DNA of 14,295 bases from Polyangiaceae bacterium (GTDB taxonomy: Bacteria; Myxococcota_A; Polyangia; Polyangiales; Polyangiaceae). A program made the position numbers and the translations under genes. Below the pieces are notes generated by a model. It saw nothing but the letters and a program-made list of their open reading frames with translations. It was not told the origin of the DNA and searched no databases. Positions within the stretch are counted from its first letter, which is position 1, and each line of letters starts with the position of its first letter. Where the stretch lies: assembly GCA_022447485.1 (NCBI GenBank), contig JAKVCH010000036.1:1-14295 (forward strand), given 5' to 3'. Of the stretch, positions 1 to 7,625 are shown piece by piece.

Positions 1-686
1 GCTGTGCGTTCGTGTCCACCAATGGCGGCTGGAACCTTGCTATCGGCGCACTCACTGAAACGGGACGTTTCCGAAGTCTCAAGGCAGATGATGGTTGCCC
101 GATCGTTACGGGACAAGTTCAGCAAGATCGATGTTGGGCAAAAGTCGGTCTAAGCAAAATAGCCGAATCTCCTCTCCATTGGCTGGGTTTGATTCCCCAA
201 AAACTAGCGCAAACCTGGAACCACGAATCCTTCCAAGTAGGCTATTTAGCGGAGACCAATCCAATGGACTGGACGCCTCAAAGAAAGGCTGCCGGAGCTG
301 AGCTGCTCTCCGGCTATCATCGGCTCTTACTCGCTCTGGCCGCCTTCAGCCCTCTCGGATTCGTCCGCTGGCGTGAGTCTCCTCGCGGCGTCCTTGTCCA
401 GGGAGCTCTGATTCTTGGGGTTTCAGTGGCGGTCTATGCTGCTTTTACGAATCCCTGGCATCCCTTCTGGATTTTGGCTGCGGGCACGCCATTTCTTGCA
501 CTCTTGCCTCTTCCTGGACGTCCCCACTTAGGAGGACTTCTCCGCTCCCAGCTAGTGCTCCTCTTCTTTGCCAGCCTGACTCACAGTCTCTTCTTTGGCG
601 AGGACCGGTACCATATCGCCCTCTCACCCATGCTCTGCATCCTCGCAGCGGGGGCATTGCGAAGAACTCAAAAAGAAGAGAATTGA
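1..686 (+). CDS. C-terminal part of a polytopic glycosyltransferase-like membrane protein (5' end outside window)
   Basis: The frame is open from the left edge and ends at TGA 684-686. A GTG at position 12 could be read as a start, but the frame continues upstream of it (Cys-Ala-Phe) and the first residues (STNGGWNLAIGA) look like the middle of a protein, so I call it 5'-truncated. The visible 227 or so residues hold about five hydrophobic segments and end in a basic/acidic tail (RRTQKEEN). The segment FFGEDRYHIALSPMLCILAA resembles the conserved 'RYR-P--P-L---A' region near the C-terminus of GT39/ArnT/PMT-like, lipid-linked-sugar-dependent glycosyltransferases, and the loop with PLHWLGLIPQKLAQTW fits the same family. 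The role would be sugar transfer on the outer face of the inner membrane. The family is inferred from pattern memory and the catalytic N-terminal loop is not visible. The kinase gene follows after 31 bases on the same strand, so they may share a transcript. Confidence 0.7.
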   Translation, partial: CAFVSTNGGWNLAIGALTETGRFRSLKADDGCPIVTGQVQQDRCWAKVGLSKIAESPLHWLGLIPQKLAQTWNHESFQVGYLAETNPMDWTPQRKAAGAELLSGYHRLLLALAAFSPLGFVRWRESPRGVLVQGALILGVSVAVYAAFTNPWHPFWILAAGTPFLALLPLPGRPHLGGLLRSQLVLLFFASLTHSLFFGEDRYHIALSPMLCILAAGALRRTQKEEN

Positions 687-717
687 AGAGTCGACTCTAT
701 CTGCTCCTGATCGTAAA

Positions 718-2451
718 ATGCGGGAGATGGAGCAGAACCCCAGTGTGCAGCCAATTCGCGGTCGCGAAGAAGTACGAGCTGCGCTTTTGCGACCTGCCCT
801 TCTGCAACTCCGTCAACGGGAAAGTCGTGCGGCAGAGCTACAAGTTCTTCATGACGCTGGCTTAAGCCCTTCGCATATCGATCGAGATACGGTCTGGACC
901 TCTCTGCAAAACTTTCTCAAAGTTCTCCACGGCATTCACCATCGGCTCGGTTCCGCAGGCATCACCGATCGCAGCAATATTGCCGATGCGCCAGAGGTTG
1001 TGGGGCTCCACCTCAGATTGTTGCGCCAGGCGATTCAACCCAAAGACGCCTACCGACTCTATTGTTCGTCTTTTAGCGAACACTTACGCGTAGGAACCTT
1101 AGAGCTCGAAGAGAGTGCAGACGCTGGTGTTCGACTTCGCTACTCGCCCAATGAAGACACAGAAGAGGCCCAAGCCGATCCTCTCTTTACGGCCTTTTTA
1201 CTCACAGAACTCACATACCTGCCCATGCTCTGGGGTCTTCCCCAAGCAGAAGTCGAGCAAGAAAGCTGCATCAGTGAGGGCGATTTAACGAGCGTCTTTC
1301 TCCTCAAATGGAAAAGACCCTGGCCTCATTTTACGCCCCTCGCAGCGCTGGCCTGTGGCATCGGTTCAGGAACAGCCGTGCTGGGAGTCGGGACTCCTTG
1401 GGCTGCGCTGACCAGTGGGCTTGTCAGCAGTGTGCTCGCTGGCGCAGCAGCTCACCTTTGGACCAGACAGCAAGAGCTAACCTTGTCTCGCCAAAGAGAA
1501 AAGAATCGTGTTCTGGCTTTAGAATTTGGCCTCGAGCAAAGAGGTCAATTTCAGTCCATCGTCGGCGATATCAGCGGTACGGTGATTGGCGACAAATACC
1601 GAATCTTGCACCGGGTCGGGTCCGGTGGCATCGGCACGGTTTACGCAGCCGAGCATCTTGGTTTAGGAATGCAGGTGGCTGTGAAGTTGCTCAAAGCGGC
1701 CGCCGCTGCCGATGCGTCAGAGGCCGCGCGTTTGCGCCGCGAAGCGCGCGTACAAATGGCCATGGAGCACCCAAATATTGTGCGCACATTCGACCTAGAC
1801 CAAATGCCGGATGGTTCACTCTATGTCGTCATGGAACTGCTGCAAGGCTTCAGCTTGCAAGAGCATTTGCGCACCAGCAGCCCGACCGCGCCCGGACAAG
1901 CGATCCCCCTCTTTCTGCAAGCCTGTCGTGGACTATCGGCAGCCCATCGCTTGGGCGTGGTTCATCGAGACCTCAAGCCAGGAAATATCTTTCTCTGTGA
2001 CAGTGGAACAGTAAAAGTTCTTGATTTTGGCATGAGTAAACTCGCCGAAGAGGACGCCTTGACTCAAGATGGCTACACCCTGGGAACCCCGGAATACATG
2101 AGCCCTGAGCAATGCAGTGGAGGCACCGTTGACCAGCGCTCAGATATCTACACCTTCGGCATTCTCATGTACGAAACTCTGACGGGAATGCTCCCTTTTC
2201 CGAACACATCTCGGCAAGCCATGCTGCAGCATCATCAGCGGACGAAGCCGACAACCCTCCAGCAAGCTCGCCCCGATCTAAATATTCCTCAAAGCCTCGA
2301 TGAAATTGTGCTGAGCTGTTTAAAAAAGAATGCCTCAGATCGACCCCAAACGGCTCAGAGCCTGGAAAGGCTCTTGGCAACGGTACACCCGGGATCCGTG
2401 GTACATGAATACCCTCCCGAAACCCCCCGCATCTACCCCAATCGCCCATGA
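718..2451 (+). CDS. Membrane-anchored Hanks-type Ser/Thr protein kinase with C-terminal kinase domain
   Basis: 577 residues from ATG 718. The frame is open further upstream to ATG 595, but that start would overlap the previous gene by about 90 bases; ATG 727 is also possible. No convincing Shine-Dalgarno sequence decides between them. Order: a 200-residue N-terminal domain I cannot name; a hydrophobic hairpin at about 206-248 (two helices); a charged helical linker; then the kinase domain at about 293-555. All catalytic signatures are present: glycine loop GSGGIG (301-306), VAVK lysine K323, HRDLKPGN with catalytic D418, DFG D436, and GTPEYMSPE (456 on). It should therefore be an active kinase phosphorylating Ser/Thr of proteins in the cytoplasm, with both termini inside. 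Most bacterial membrane kinases of this family have the kinase first and the sensor after the helix; here the order is reversed. The stop overlaps the LysM gene start (ATGA), which implies translational coupling. Its substrates may be encoded in the same operon (inference). Confidence 0.93.
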   Translation: MREMEQNPSVQPIRGREEVRAALLRPALLQLRQRESRAAELQVLHDAGLSPSHIDRDTVWTSLQNFLKVLHGIHHRLGSAGITDRSNIADAPEVVGLHLRLLRQAIQPKDAYRLYCSSFSEHLRVGTLELEESADAGVRLRYSPNEDTEEAQADPLFTAFLLTELTYLPMLWGLPQAEVEQESCISEGDLTSVFLLKWKRPWPHFTPLAALACGIGSGTAVLGVGTPWAALTSGLVSSVLAGAAAHLWTRQQELTLSRQREKNRVLALEFGLEQRGQFQSIVGDISGTVIGDKYRILHRVGSGGIGTVYAAEHLGLGMQVAVKLLKAAAAADASEAARLRREARVQMAMEHPNIVRTFDLDQMPDGSLYVVMELLQGFSLQEHLRTSSPTAPGQAIPLFLQACRGLSAAHRLGVVHRDLKPGNIFLCDSGTVKVLDFGMSKLAEEDALTQDGYTLGTPEYMSPEQCSGGTVDQRSDIYTFGILMYETLTGMLPFPNTSRQAMLQHHQRTKPTTLQQARPDLNIPQSLDEIVLSCLKKNASDRPQTAQSLERLLATVHPGSVVHEYPPETPRIYPNRP

Positions 2452-3410
2452 TCAAGAGTCATCTCCTCATTCAGCTCAGCAAAAAAGTCTTGGGACTCGT
2501 CTTGGTTTCTGTGCTCTGCACCACCTTCTGGACGACAGAAGCTTCCGCCTTTCCTCACGTGCTCCAAGAAGGAGAAACCCTGGCAGAGCTGGCAGAGCGC
2601 TATTACGGCTCCGTGCAAAAAGAAATCCTCATCTCTACAGAGAACGGATTACGAAGGGCCTCTGCGCCTGAGCACCTTGAACCTGGCATGGTGCTAGAAA
2701 TACCAGCGCCAACCTTCATCCGTACGATCGAAGGGGATACCTGGAAAAGCCTCGCTGCAAATTGGCTCGGCAATGAGAAGCGTGCCTTCCTGCTCGCCTC
2801 CGAAAATGGCTTTCAGCCTTGGCATGAACCTGAGCTCGGACAATTGGTGATGATACCTCACCATCTGATTTGGGTTGCCCAGGGAGATGAGAGCCTCTCG
2901 ACTCTCGCGTACCGTTATCTGGGGAGCACGAAACACACCTATCGGTTGGTTCTTTATAACCAGCTCAAAGACGGAAAGTTCGAAAAGGGGCAAGTTCTTC
3001 TCTTGCCTCTTGCCGGACTCGAGTTGAGTGATGAGGGGAAAAAAGCGGCTATGAAAGCAGCGAGTCATATTGCCGCCGAGGCGACAGCCGCGGCCTTCAC
3101 CGCCCAGCGGCAGTCAAAAGAAGAACTGCGCCGTATTCAAGAGTCACTCCGATCCGGTCACTATGTACTCGCCCTGACCTCAGGTGTTCGCTTACTCTCC
3201 GGTGGCTCGCCATCCAGACCGGTCGCCGCAGAAATCCACCGGGCTCTCCTCGAAACTTACGTAGCGCTTGATATCCTTGGCCTGGCAAAAGAGTCTTGTC
3301 AAAAGATGCTAGAACTCGCCCCTGATACCCAACTCGATCCACTCTGGACCAGCCCCAAGATGATCAACGCCTGTCCCCAGGCGGCCCGCGCAAGAAAATC
3401 GGATCAATGA
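2448..3410 (+). CDS. Secreted protein with three LysM-like domains and a helical C-terminus
   Basis: 320 residues, with the ATG overlapping the kinase stop by 4 bases. An N-terminal signal peptide is clear: basic start, hydrophobic core LGLVLVSVL, and a likely cleavage site after EASA (about residue 34). Three successive repeats follow, at about 36-86, 90-137 and 140-188. Each has the LysM pattern 'V--G-TL--LA-RY-G' (HVLQEGETLAELAERYYG; IEGDTWKSLAANWLG; VAQGDESLSTLAYRYLG) and each ends in a 'G--L-IP'-type strand (LEIP, VMIP, LLLP). LysM domains bind N-acetylglucosamine polymers, so peptidoglycan attachment in the periplasm is the likely role. Residues from about 195 form an Ala/Glu-rich, helical, TPR-like region (ALLETYVALDILGLAKESCQ) that could contact a partner. 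The protein has no recognisable catalytic domain, so a structural, sensory or anchoring role is more likely than a hydrolase. It is the second gene of the coupled operon. Confidence 0.88.
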   Translation: MIKSHLLIQLSKKVLGLVLVSVLCTTFWTTEASAFPHVLQEGETLAELAERYYGSVQKEILISTENGLRRASAPEHLEPGMVLEIPAPTFIRTIEGDTWKSLAANWLGNEKRAFLLASENGFQPWHEPELGQLVMIPHHLIWVAQGDESLSTLAYRYLGSTKHTYRLVLYNQLKDGKFEKGQVLLLPLAGLELSDEGKKAAMKAASHIAAEATAAAFTAQRQSKEELRRIQESLRSGHYVLALTSGVRLLSGGSPSRPVAAEIHRALLETYVALDILGLAKESCQKMLELAPDTQLDPLWTSPKMINACPQAARARKSDQ

Positions 3411-3619
3411 CAACCCAAGAACCTCAGGCGACCGCCAACGGCGACAACGCCGCTACCATCAACACCTCTCCCGAAAGTTCCACGCCATCGCCCTCCTCAG
3501 AGAAGCCAGCAGAAGAACAAGTAAAAATCACCCGGGGCTTGGTCATCGCAACAATGATTGCCCTTGTTCTTGGAGTGGGCTCAGGGCTCATCATGAGCCT
3601 ACTCAGCCTCAGTAAGTAA
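3407..3619 (+). CDS. Small single-pass membrane protein
   Basis: 70 residues. The ATG overlaps the LysM gene stop (ATGA) and the next gene starts 2 bases after the TAA, so a real translated gene is likely although it has no recognised family. Residues 1-37 are hydrophilic, rich in Ser, Thr, Pro, Glu and Ala and probably disordered. Residues 38-43 are polar/basic (QVKITR), and about 44-67 form one strongly hydrophobic helix with small residues (VLGVGSGL). The chain ends in LSK immediately after it. There is no cleavable signal and no lipobox. A tail-anchored orientation with a disordered cytoplasmic N-terminus would suit a small subunit or adaptor for the adjacent membrane proteins, and the Ser/Thr-rich tail would be a plausible target of the operon's kinase (inference). 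Confidence 0.72.
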   Translation: MTTQEPQATANGDNAATINTSPESSTPSPSSEKPAEEQVKITRGLVIATMIALVLGVGSGLIMSLLSLSK

Positions 3620-3621
3620 AA

Positions 3622-4593
3622 ATGCCTGGGGGTCAAAGCAGTCAGTTCGCTCAGCAGGCGGAACTTTTGGCGGGACTTACCCTCCAACAACGAGCGCGCC
3701 AATTGGCCCATGGTCTCTATTTGGGTAGTCACCGCTCTGCGTCACGCGGTGACGGAGTGGAATTCGCCGGACATCGTCCCTACTCTCCAGGCGACGATTT
3801 ACGGCGCCTCGACCGCCATGCGTTGGCCCGACACGGTCGCTACCTCATTCGTGAATTTGAGACCGAAAGCGAAAGAGCTCTCCATGTGGTCGTCGATGCA
3901 TCGCCTTCGATGAACTACGCTCCAGCGGGTCAGGGTGAGAGCAAACTCGACCGCGCGATCTTGTTGGCAGCGGCCAGCCTGCTGATCGCCCGAAAAACTC
4001 AAGATCCCATCGGTCTCACGATCCTCGGTCCGCAGCCTCGCAGTTGGTTACCCTCTCGGCGAACTGAGGCGCTTCCGCTTTATTTCAGCCAACTTGAGCA
4101 GCTAGAGCACCAAGCGACTCAGACGCGTCAATCCACAAAAACCGGGCAAACCAAGCCCCATCCAGAAGCGAAAAAATACGCCCAAGCATTACCTCGAGAA
4201 TTGGAGTTTTTAGGAGAGAGACTGCCGCGAGGCGCCAACTTGCTCTTTCTGAGTGACTTTTGGCAAGAGAACCTCACCCTCTTGCTTCAGTCTTTGGGCC
4301 TCTTGCAGACCTCCCGTCGAACAGCACTCGCCCTGCGCATACTCACCCCTGACGAAATCAATTTTGAATTCCAGGGCAGTACGCGCTTTATCGATCCGGT
4401 CAGTGGCCTCAGTGTCGAATCAGATGCGGGCTCAAGTCGACAAGAATACCTCAAAGCATTACTCGCTCACTCCCAACAGGTCGACAGAGAATTGGCGCAG
4501 CGAGGGGTTGGATTTGAAAGCTTCTCTACTCAAAGCGATCCCGCGAGCAATCTTGAGCAAGCATTCCTCTCTTTGGGGCGCATTTACCAATGA
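3622..4593 (+). CDS. DUF58 family protein with von Willebrand A-like fold
   Basis: 323 residues. The DUF58 signature is clear in the first third: GLYLGSHRSASRGDGVEFAG, then HRPYSPGDDLRRLDRHALAR and a REFETESE segment, matching the family's 'G-EF---R-Y-pGDd-R-ID---AR----vr-fe-E'. The usual Trp after the Asp is Arg here. A VWA-type metal site follows as DASPSM (D92, S94, S96). No membrane helix is visible, so the protein is probably cytoplasmic. Family knowledge: DUF58 proteins normally sit with a MoxR AAA+ ATPase and BatA/BatB-type VWA membrane proteins and are linked to envelope integrity or metal-dependent assembly of complexes. Here the BatA-like partner follows with a 4-base overlap, but no MoxR gene is present in the window. 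The start lies 2 bases after the preceding stop with only a weak purine-rich leader, which suggests coupling. Confidence 0.9.
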   Translation: MPGGQSSQFAQQAELLAGLTLQQRARQLAHGLYLGSHRSASRGDGVEFAGHRPYSPGDDLRRLDRHALARHGRYLIREFETESERALHVVVDASPSMNYAPAGQGESKLDRAILLAAASLLIARKTQDPIGLTILGPQPRSWLPSRRTEALPLYFSQLEQLEHQATQTRQSTKTGQTKPHPEAKKYAQALPRELEFLGERLPRGANLLFLSDFWQENLTLLLQSLGLLQTSRRTALALRILTPDEINFEFQGSTRFIDPVSGLSVESDAGSSRQEYLKALLAHSQQVDRELAQRGVGFESFSTQSDPASNLEQAFLSLGRIYQ

Positions 4594-6596
4594 CCTTCCT
4601 CCTCCCCGCCGCGCTTCTCCTCGGTCTTCTAATCGCTGGCCCCTTCCTCGCTCATGCCTTGCGCAAAGGCAAACCGACTCTTCAGGTCTTTCCAGGCACC
4701 CGACTTATTCAAGAGGCCCCAGCGCACTCCAAAGAGCGCAACCGTCTCGAAGATAAAGGTCTGATGATTCTGCGCATGCTCTTAATTGCCTGCCTGGCCC
4801 TACTCTCTGCGGCTCCGCTCGTACGCTGTTCCAGACTCTCCCTCGCTCGCCCCCAAGGAGAATCAATCGCCCTAGCACTCATCATTGATGATTCGCTCAG
4901 TATGAATAGCGTTCTCGACGGTCAATCCCGATTCGTGCGAGCAAAGAACGCCGCTCTCGATTTATTGGACAGCGCTCAAGAGGGGGACCGAGTCGCCCTG
5001 ATTCTGTCTGGGGCACCGGCTCGCATTCTCCTCTCCACGAGCACAGACATCGAGCTCGCCCGGCAAAAGCCCCAGGAGCTTCAGCCGACCGGGCGAGGGA
5101 CTGCAACTCTTACGGCTCTTGAATTAGCACGCAGAAGCCTCGAGGGTCTTGAACAGTCGACGCAGTCTCTCGTGCTTCTCTCTGATCTTGCTGACTCAGA
5201 TCTCAATGCTGCAGCCTTAGAGGAAGTCTCTTTGCCTCTACCACTTCTTCAAACTCCGCTGAGTAATTGCGGTATTGTCAACGCCTCGCACACCGACCAA
5301 CAAACGATTCAGGTTGAGATAGGCTGCAATTCGCCCGACGCTCTTCCGGAGCGGCACCTTGAATTACTCGCTGTCTCTCAGCTCTTCACAGAGCAAAAAC
5401 CCCTGCCGCTCGCCTGGCAAGCAAAGGCCAAAAGACGAATCCTGACTCGACAACCCTTACGAGATGGCTCCCAATCCATCAGCTTCAACGAGACTCTTGC
5501 TAAAGAAGAGCGCCTGATGGTCCGACTTTCTACAGGCGCCGGCTCAGAAGATACTCTCGCCGAGGACGATGCGCTTTGGGTGCTGGCCCTTCAGCCACAA
5601 ACACGGGTTGGAATCGTCGCGGACGCTCAGAGCGCGGGCAACGCTCACAAAACAAAAACGCTCCTCCGAGCTGGACTCGAAGCTTTCCAAGAGGAACTCA
5701 GCATCGAGCCCTTGCTTCAATTGCCTGGGACAGACACAGACTTCACAGCCCTCGGAGGAATCGTCCTGGACGATCCCACGGGCTTTACTCCTGAAGAACG
5801 GGGGGCCCTAGAAAAATGGATTCGACAAGGTGGAGTCGCGCGGAGCTTCCTCGGCCCGAGAACCTCCCAGATGCCTCTCGGTTCTAGCTTAGCCCCCTTC
5901 GTCGAGTCGTCTGCTCATTGGATCGAAGCCAAAGATGATATTTCGATCGATATTGCTCCCGACGGAGCTTTGGGCGCACTCACCAACACATGGCAAGACT
6001 TAAAGCCGCAGGGGCGTACTTTACTCAGCCTCCCTCAACGTGCCCAGCTGCTCGCTCAATGGACTGATGGGACGCCTCTGATTTATCGCCAAAGTCTCGG
6101 CGACGGCCTGACCTTCACCGTGGGCCTTCCAAGCAGCGCCCAGATTAGTGACCTCAGCCTCCGCCCAGCATTTCTAGGCCTCCTGCAGGTCTTCCTCGAA
6201 GAGACAAAAGAACGAGGCTCCGAGCATTGGAGCCGGGTTGGTTTTCCTGTCGAGCTACCATCTTCTGCCTATCTCGAAGCCCCTACTCCCGAAGGCACTG
6301 AAAAACGCAAGGCCCAGAAAGATGGCCGCAGCCTCGAAGGCATCGATTGGCCCTCTATCGCCCTTGAAATCTCCTCACAGCAACAACGGGAAAGGCCGAT
6401 TCTGCCCGCATTGGATGAATCTCAGAGCCAAGCGAGGAGCTTCTCCGGCCTCTCAGAAGCTACTTCCGCAGCTCAATCTGAACAAAAAGTCAGTCTCACT
6501 CGTGAGTTTGCCCTTCTAGCTCTGCTCCTCGCAGCCGGAGAATTAATTCTTCGGCTTTTGAATGACAGACGACGATCCTCTATAGCCTCGTTGTGA
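4590..6596 (+). CDS. BatA-like membrane protein with VWA domain and GATase1-like region
   Basis: 668 residues, ATG overlapping the DUF58 stop. The N-terminus has the two-helix arrangement of BatA-type proteins: helix at about 3-23, a short loop containing LQVFPGTRLI, and a second helix at about 58-78. A VWA domain follows with a MIDAS motif in IIDDSLSM (D100, S102, S104), a later Thr-rich loop (TGRGTATLTAL) and LVLLSDLADSD as the third element, so metal-ion binding is likely retained. The middle region (about 335-440) has VGIVADAQSA, GGIVLDDPTGFTPEE and LEKWIRQGG, resembling the glutamine-amidotransferase-like fold seen in large BatA relatives; I see no catalytic Cys triad there. A final helix at about 641-661 precedes a basic tail (NDRRRSS). 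Topology is therefore inner membrane with most of the protein on one side. Function is unknown beyond envelope-associated complex formation with the DUF58 protein. Confidence 0.88.
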   Translation: MTFLLPAALLLGLLIAGPFLAHALRKGKPTLQVFPGTRLIQEAPAHSKERNRLEDKGLMILRMLLIACLALLSAAPLVRCSRLSLARPQGESIALALIIDDSLSMNSVLDGQSRFVRAKNAALDLLDSAQEGDRVALILSGAPARILLSTSTDIELARQKPQELQPTGRGTATLTALELARRSLEGLEQSTQSLVLLSDLADSDLNAAALEEVSLPLPLLQTPLSNCGIVNASHTDQQTIQVEIGCNSPDALPERHLELLAVSQLFTEQKPLPLAWQAKAKRRILTRQPLRDGSQSISFNETLAKEERLMVRLSTGAGSEDTLAEDDALWVLALQPQTRVGIVADAQSAGNAHKTKTLLRAGLEAFQEELSIEPLLQLPGTDTDFTALGGIVLDDPTGFTPEERGALEKWIRQGGVARSFLGPRTSQMPLGSSLAPFVESSAHWIEAKDDISIDIAPDGALGALTNTWQDLKPQGRTLLSLPQRAQLLAQWTDGTPLIYRQSLGDGLTFTVGLPSSAQISDLSLRPAFLGLLQVFLEETKERGSEHWSRVGFPVELPSSAYLEAPTPEGTEKRKAQKDGRSLEGIDWPSIALEISSQQQRERPILPALDESQSQARSFSGLSEATSAAQSEQKVSLTREFALLALLLAAGELILRLLNDRRRSSIASL

Positions 6597-7573
6597 GTCT
6601 CTCCCGAAAACTCCCCGTCGCCTTGATCTGTGGCGCTCTCCTCAGTCAGGCGGAAGCCGTCAAGCTCGACACCCGACCCGCCCATGCGGCGGTCGTCGAG
6701 CGCGTTGTTGCCGTCGTGGGCAAGAAGGCAATTCTTCTCTCTGATGTAAAAAAGCGCTCCGTCCAATTTCTGGTTCGCGTGTACGCTCAGGTTCCAGAAG
6801 GTCCTCAGCGCGCTGCGGCAATTTCTCAAGTCTATACTGCCGTACTCGACCAAATGGTCACCGAAGAATTAGAGGACCTTGCTGCAACCGAAGCAGGCAT
6901 CACGGTGAGCGCCGAAGAATTAGATCGCGCTCAAAAGGCCTTGGCCGAACAAAACGGTATTTCTGAGGGACAGCTTTTGGCCGAGGCCAAACGCAGCGGC
7001 CTCGACGTGATTCAATATCGTGAAGACATGCGACGCCAAGTGCTCCGACAGAAACTACAGGGCCTTCGCCTGCGCGGCAGAATTCGCGTAACCGAAAACG
7101 ATATTCGAGAGGCCTACCAAAAGGCAAAACGCGAAGAGCGGCTGCAGCTCTCTCAGCGAACAGCACTCTTGGTTCTCCCCGTGGGCAGCACCTCGAAACA
7201 AAAGTTGCAACAACGTCGCCTTGCGCAAAAAATCATCAACGAGGCCAAACAAGGAGCGGACTTTCGAGATCTGATCCAAAAATACAGTGCACCGGGGAGC
7301 GGCCTTGCCCCCCTGTCCACCCCAGCCCAACAGCTTCCTGCCCTACAACGAGCCAGCCTCAACCTTGAGGTCGGTGAAATCAGCACACCAATTCCTTTGA
7401 ACCAACATCTTGTTCTGCTCCAGCTGCTCGAGCGCGCGCCGAGCCAAATACCGAGCTACGACGAGCTTAAAATTCGCTTGGAACAACAAGTACAATGGGA
7501 AAAAATCACCCTAGCCTACAAGCGCTGGCTCGACGGTCTTCGAAAAAGAACCCATGTCGATATTCGTCTCTAA
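6593..7573 (+). CDS. SurA-like periplasmic chaperone with a degenerate parvulin domain
   Basis: 326 residues from GTG 6593, which overlaps the preceding TGA (GTGA). No Shine-Dalgarno is visible, so translation probably depends on coupling. The N-terminus is secretory, with a hydrophobic core and possible cleavage after QAEA (22) or AHA (32). Residues 36-55 (ERVVAVVGKKAILLSDVKKR) match the start of SurA/PpiC chaperones, followed by an all-helical region to about 180 with a SurA_N-like pattern. One parvulin-like region lies at about 185-280: the elements GADFRDLIQKYS and LEVGEISTPIPLNQHLVLLQL are recognisable. However, the usual N-terminal 'HIL' is replaced by ALLVLP and the 'GGdLG' loop by PGSGLAP, so prolyl isomerase activity is doubtful. 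The likely role is folding or escorting outer-membrane or secreted proteins, and the two next genes encode such clients. E. coli SurA has two parvulin domains; this protein has one. Confidence 0.88.
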   Translation: MSLSRKLPVALICGALLSQAEAVKLDTRPAHAAVVERVVAVVGKKAILLSDVKKRSVQFLVRVYAQVPEGPQRAAAISQVYTAVLDQMVTEELEDLAATEAGITVSAEELDRAQKALAEQNGISEGQLLAEAKRSGLDVIQYREDMRRQVLRQKLQGLRLRGRIRVTENDIREAYQKAKREERLQLSQRTALLVLPVGSTSKQKLQQRRLAQKIINEAKQGADFRDLIQKYSAPGSGLAPLSTPAQQLPALQRASLNLEVGEISTPIPLNQHLVLLQLLERAPSQIPSYDELKIRLEQQVQWEKITLAYKRWLDGLRKRTHVDIRL

Positions 7574-7625
7574 CTCTTTCTTACCCTCAGTTGCTCAGTC
7601 ATCCTCTCTGTGCTCCCTTTAGACT

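Noticed and set aside
595..717. Kinase start at ATG 595 adding 41 residues
   Set aside because: It would overlap the glycosyltransferase-like gene by about 90 bases and adds a low-complexity Ser/Arg/Lys stretch that looks like a frame-shifted reading of that gene.
7591..7625. Promoter in front of the Fn3 surface protein (TTGCTC as -35)
   Set aside because: No -10 at 16-18 bases spacing; the 52-base gap is compatible with read-through from the operon.
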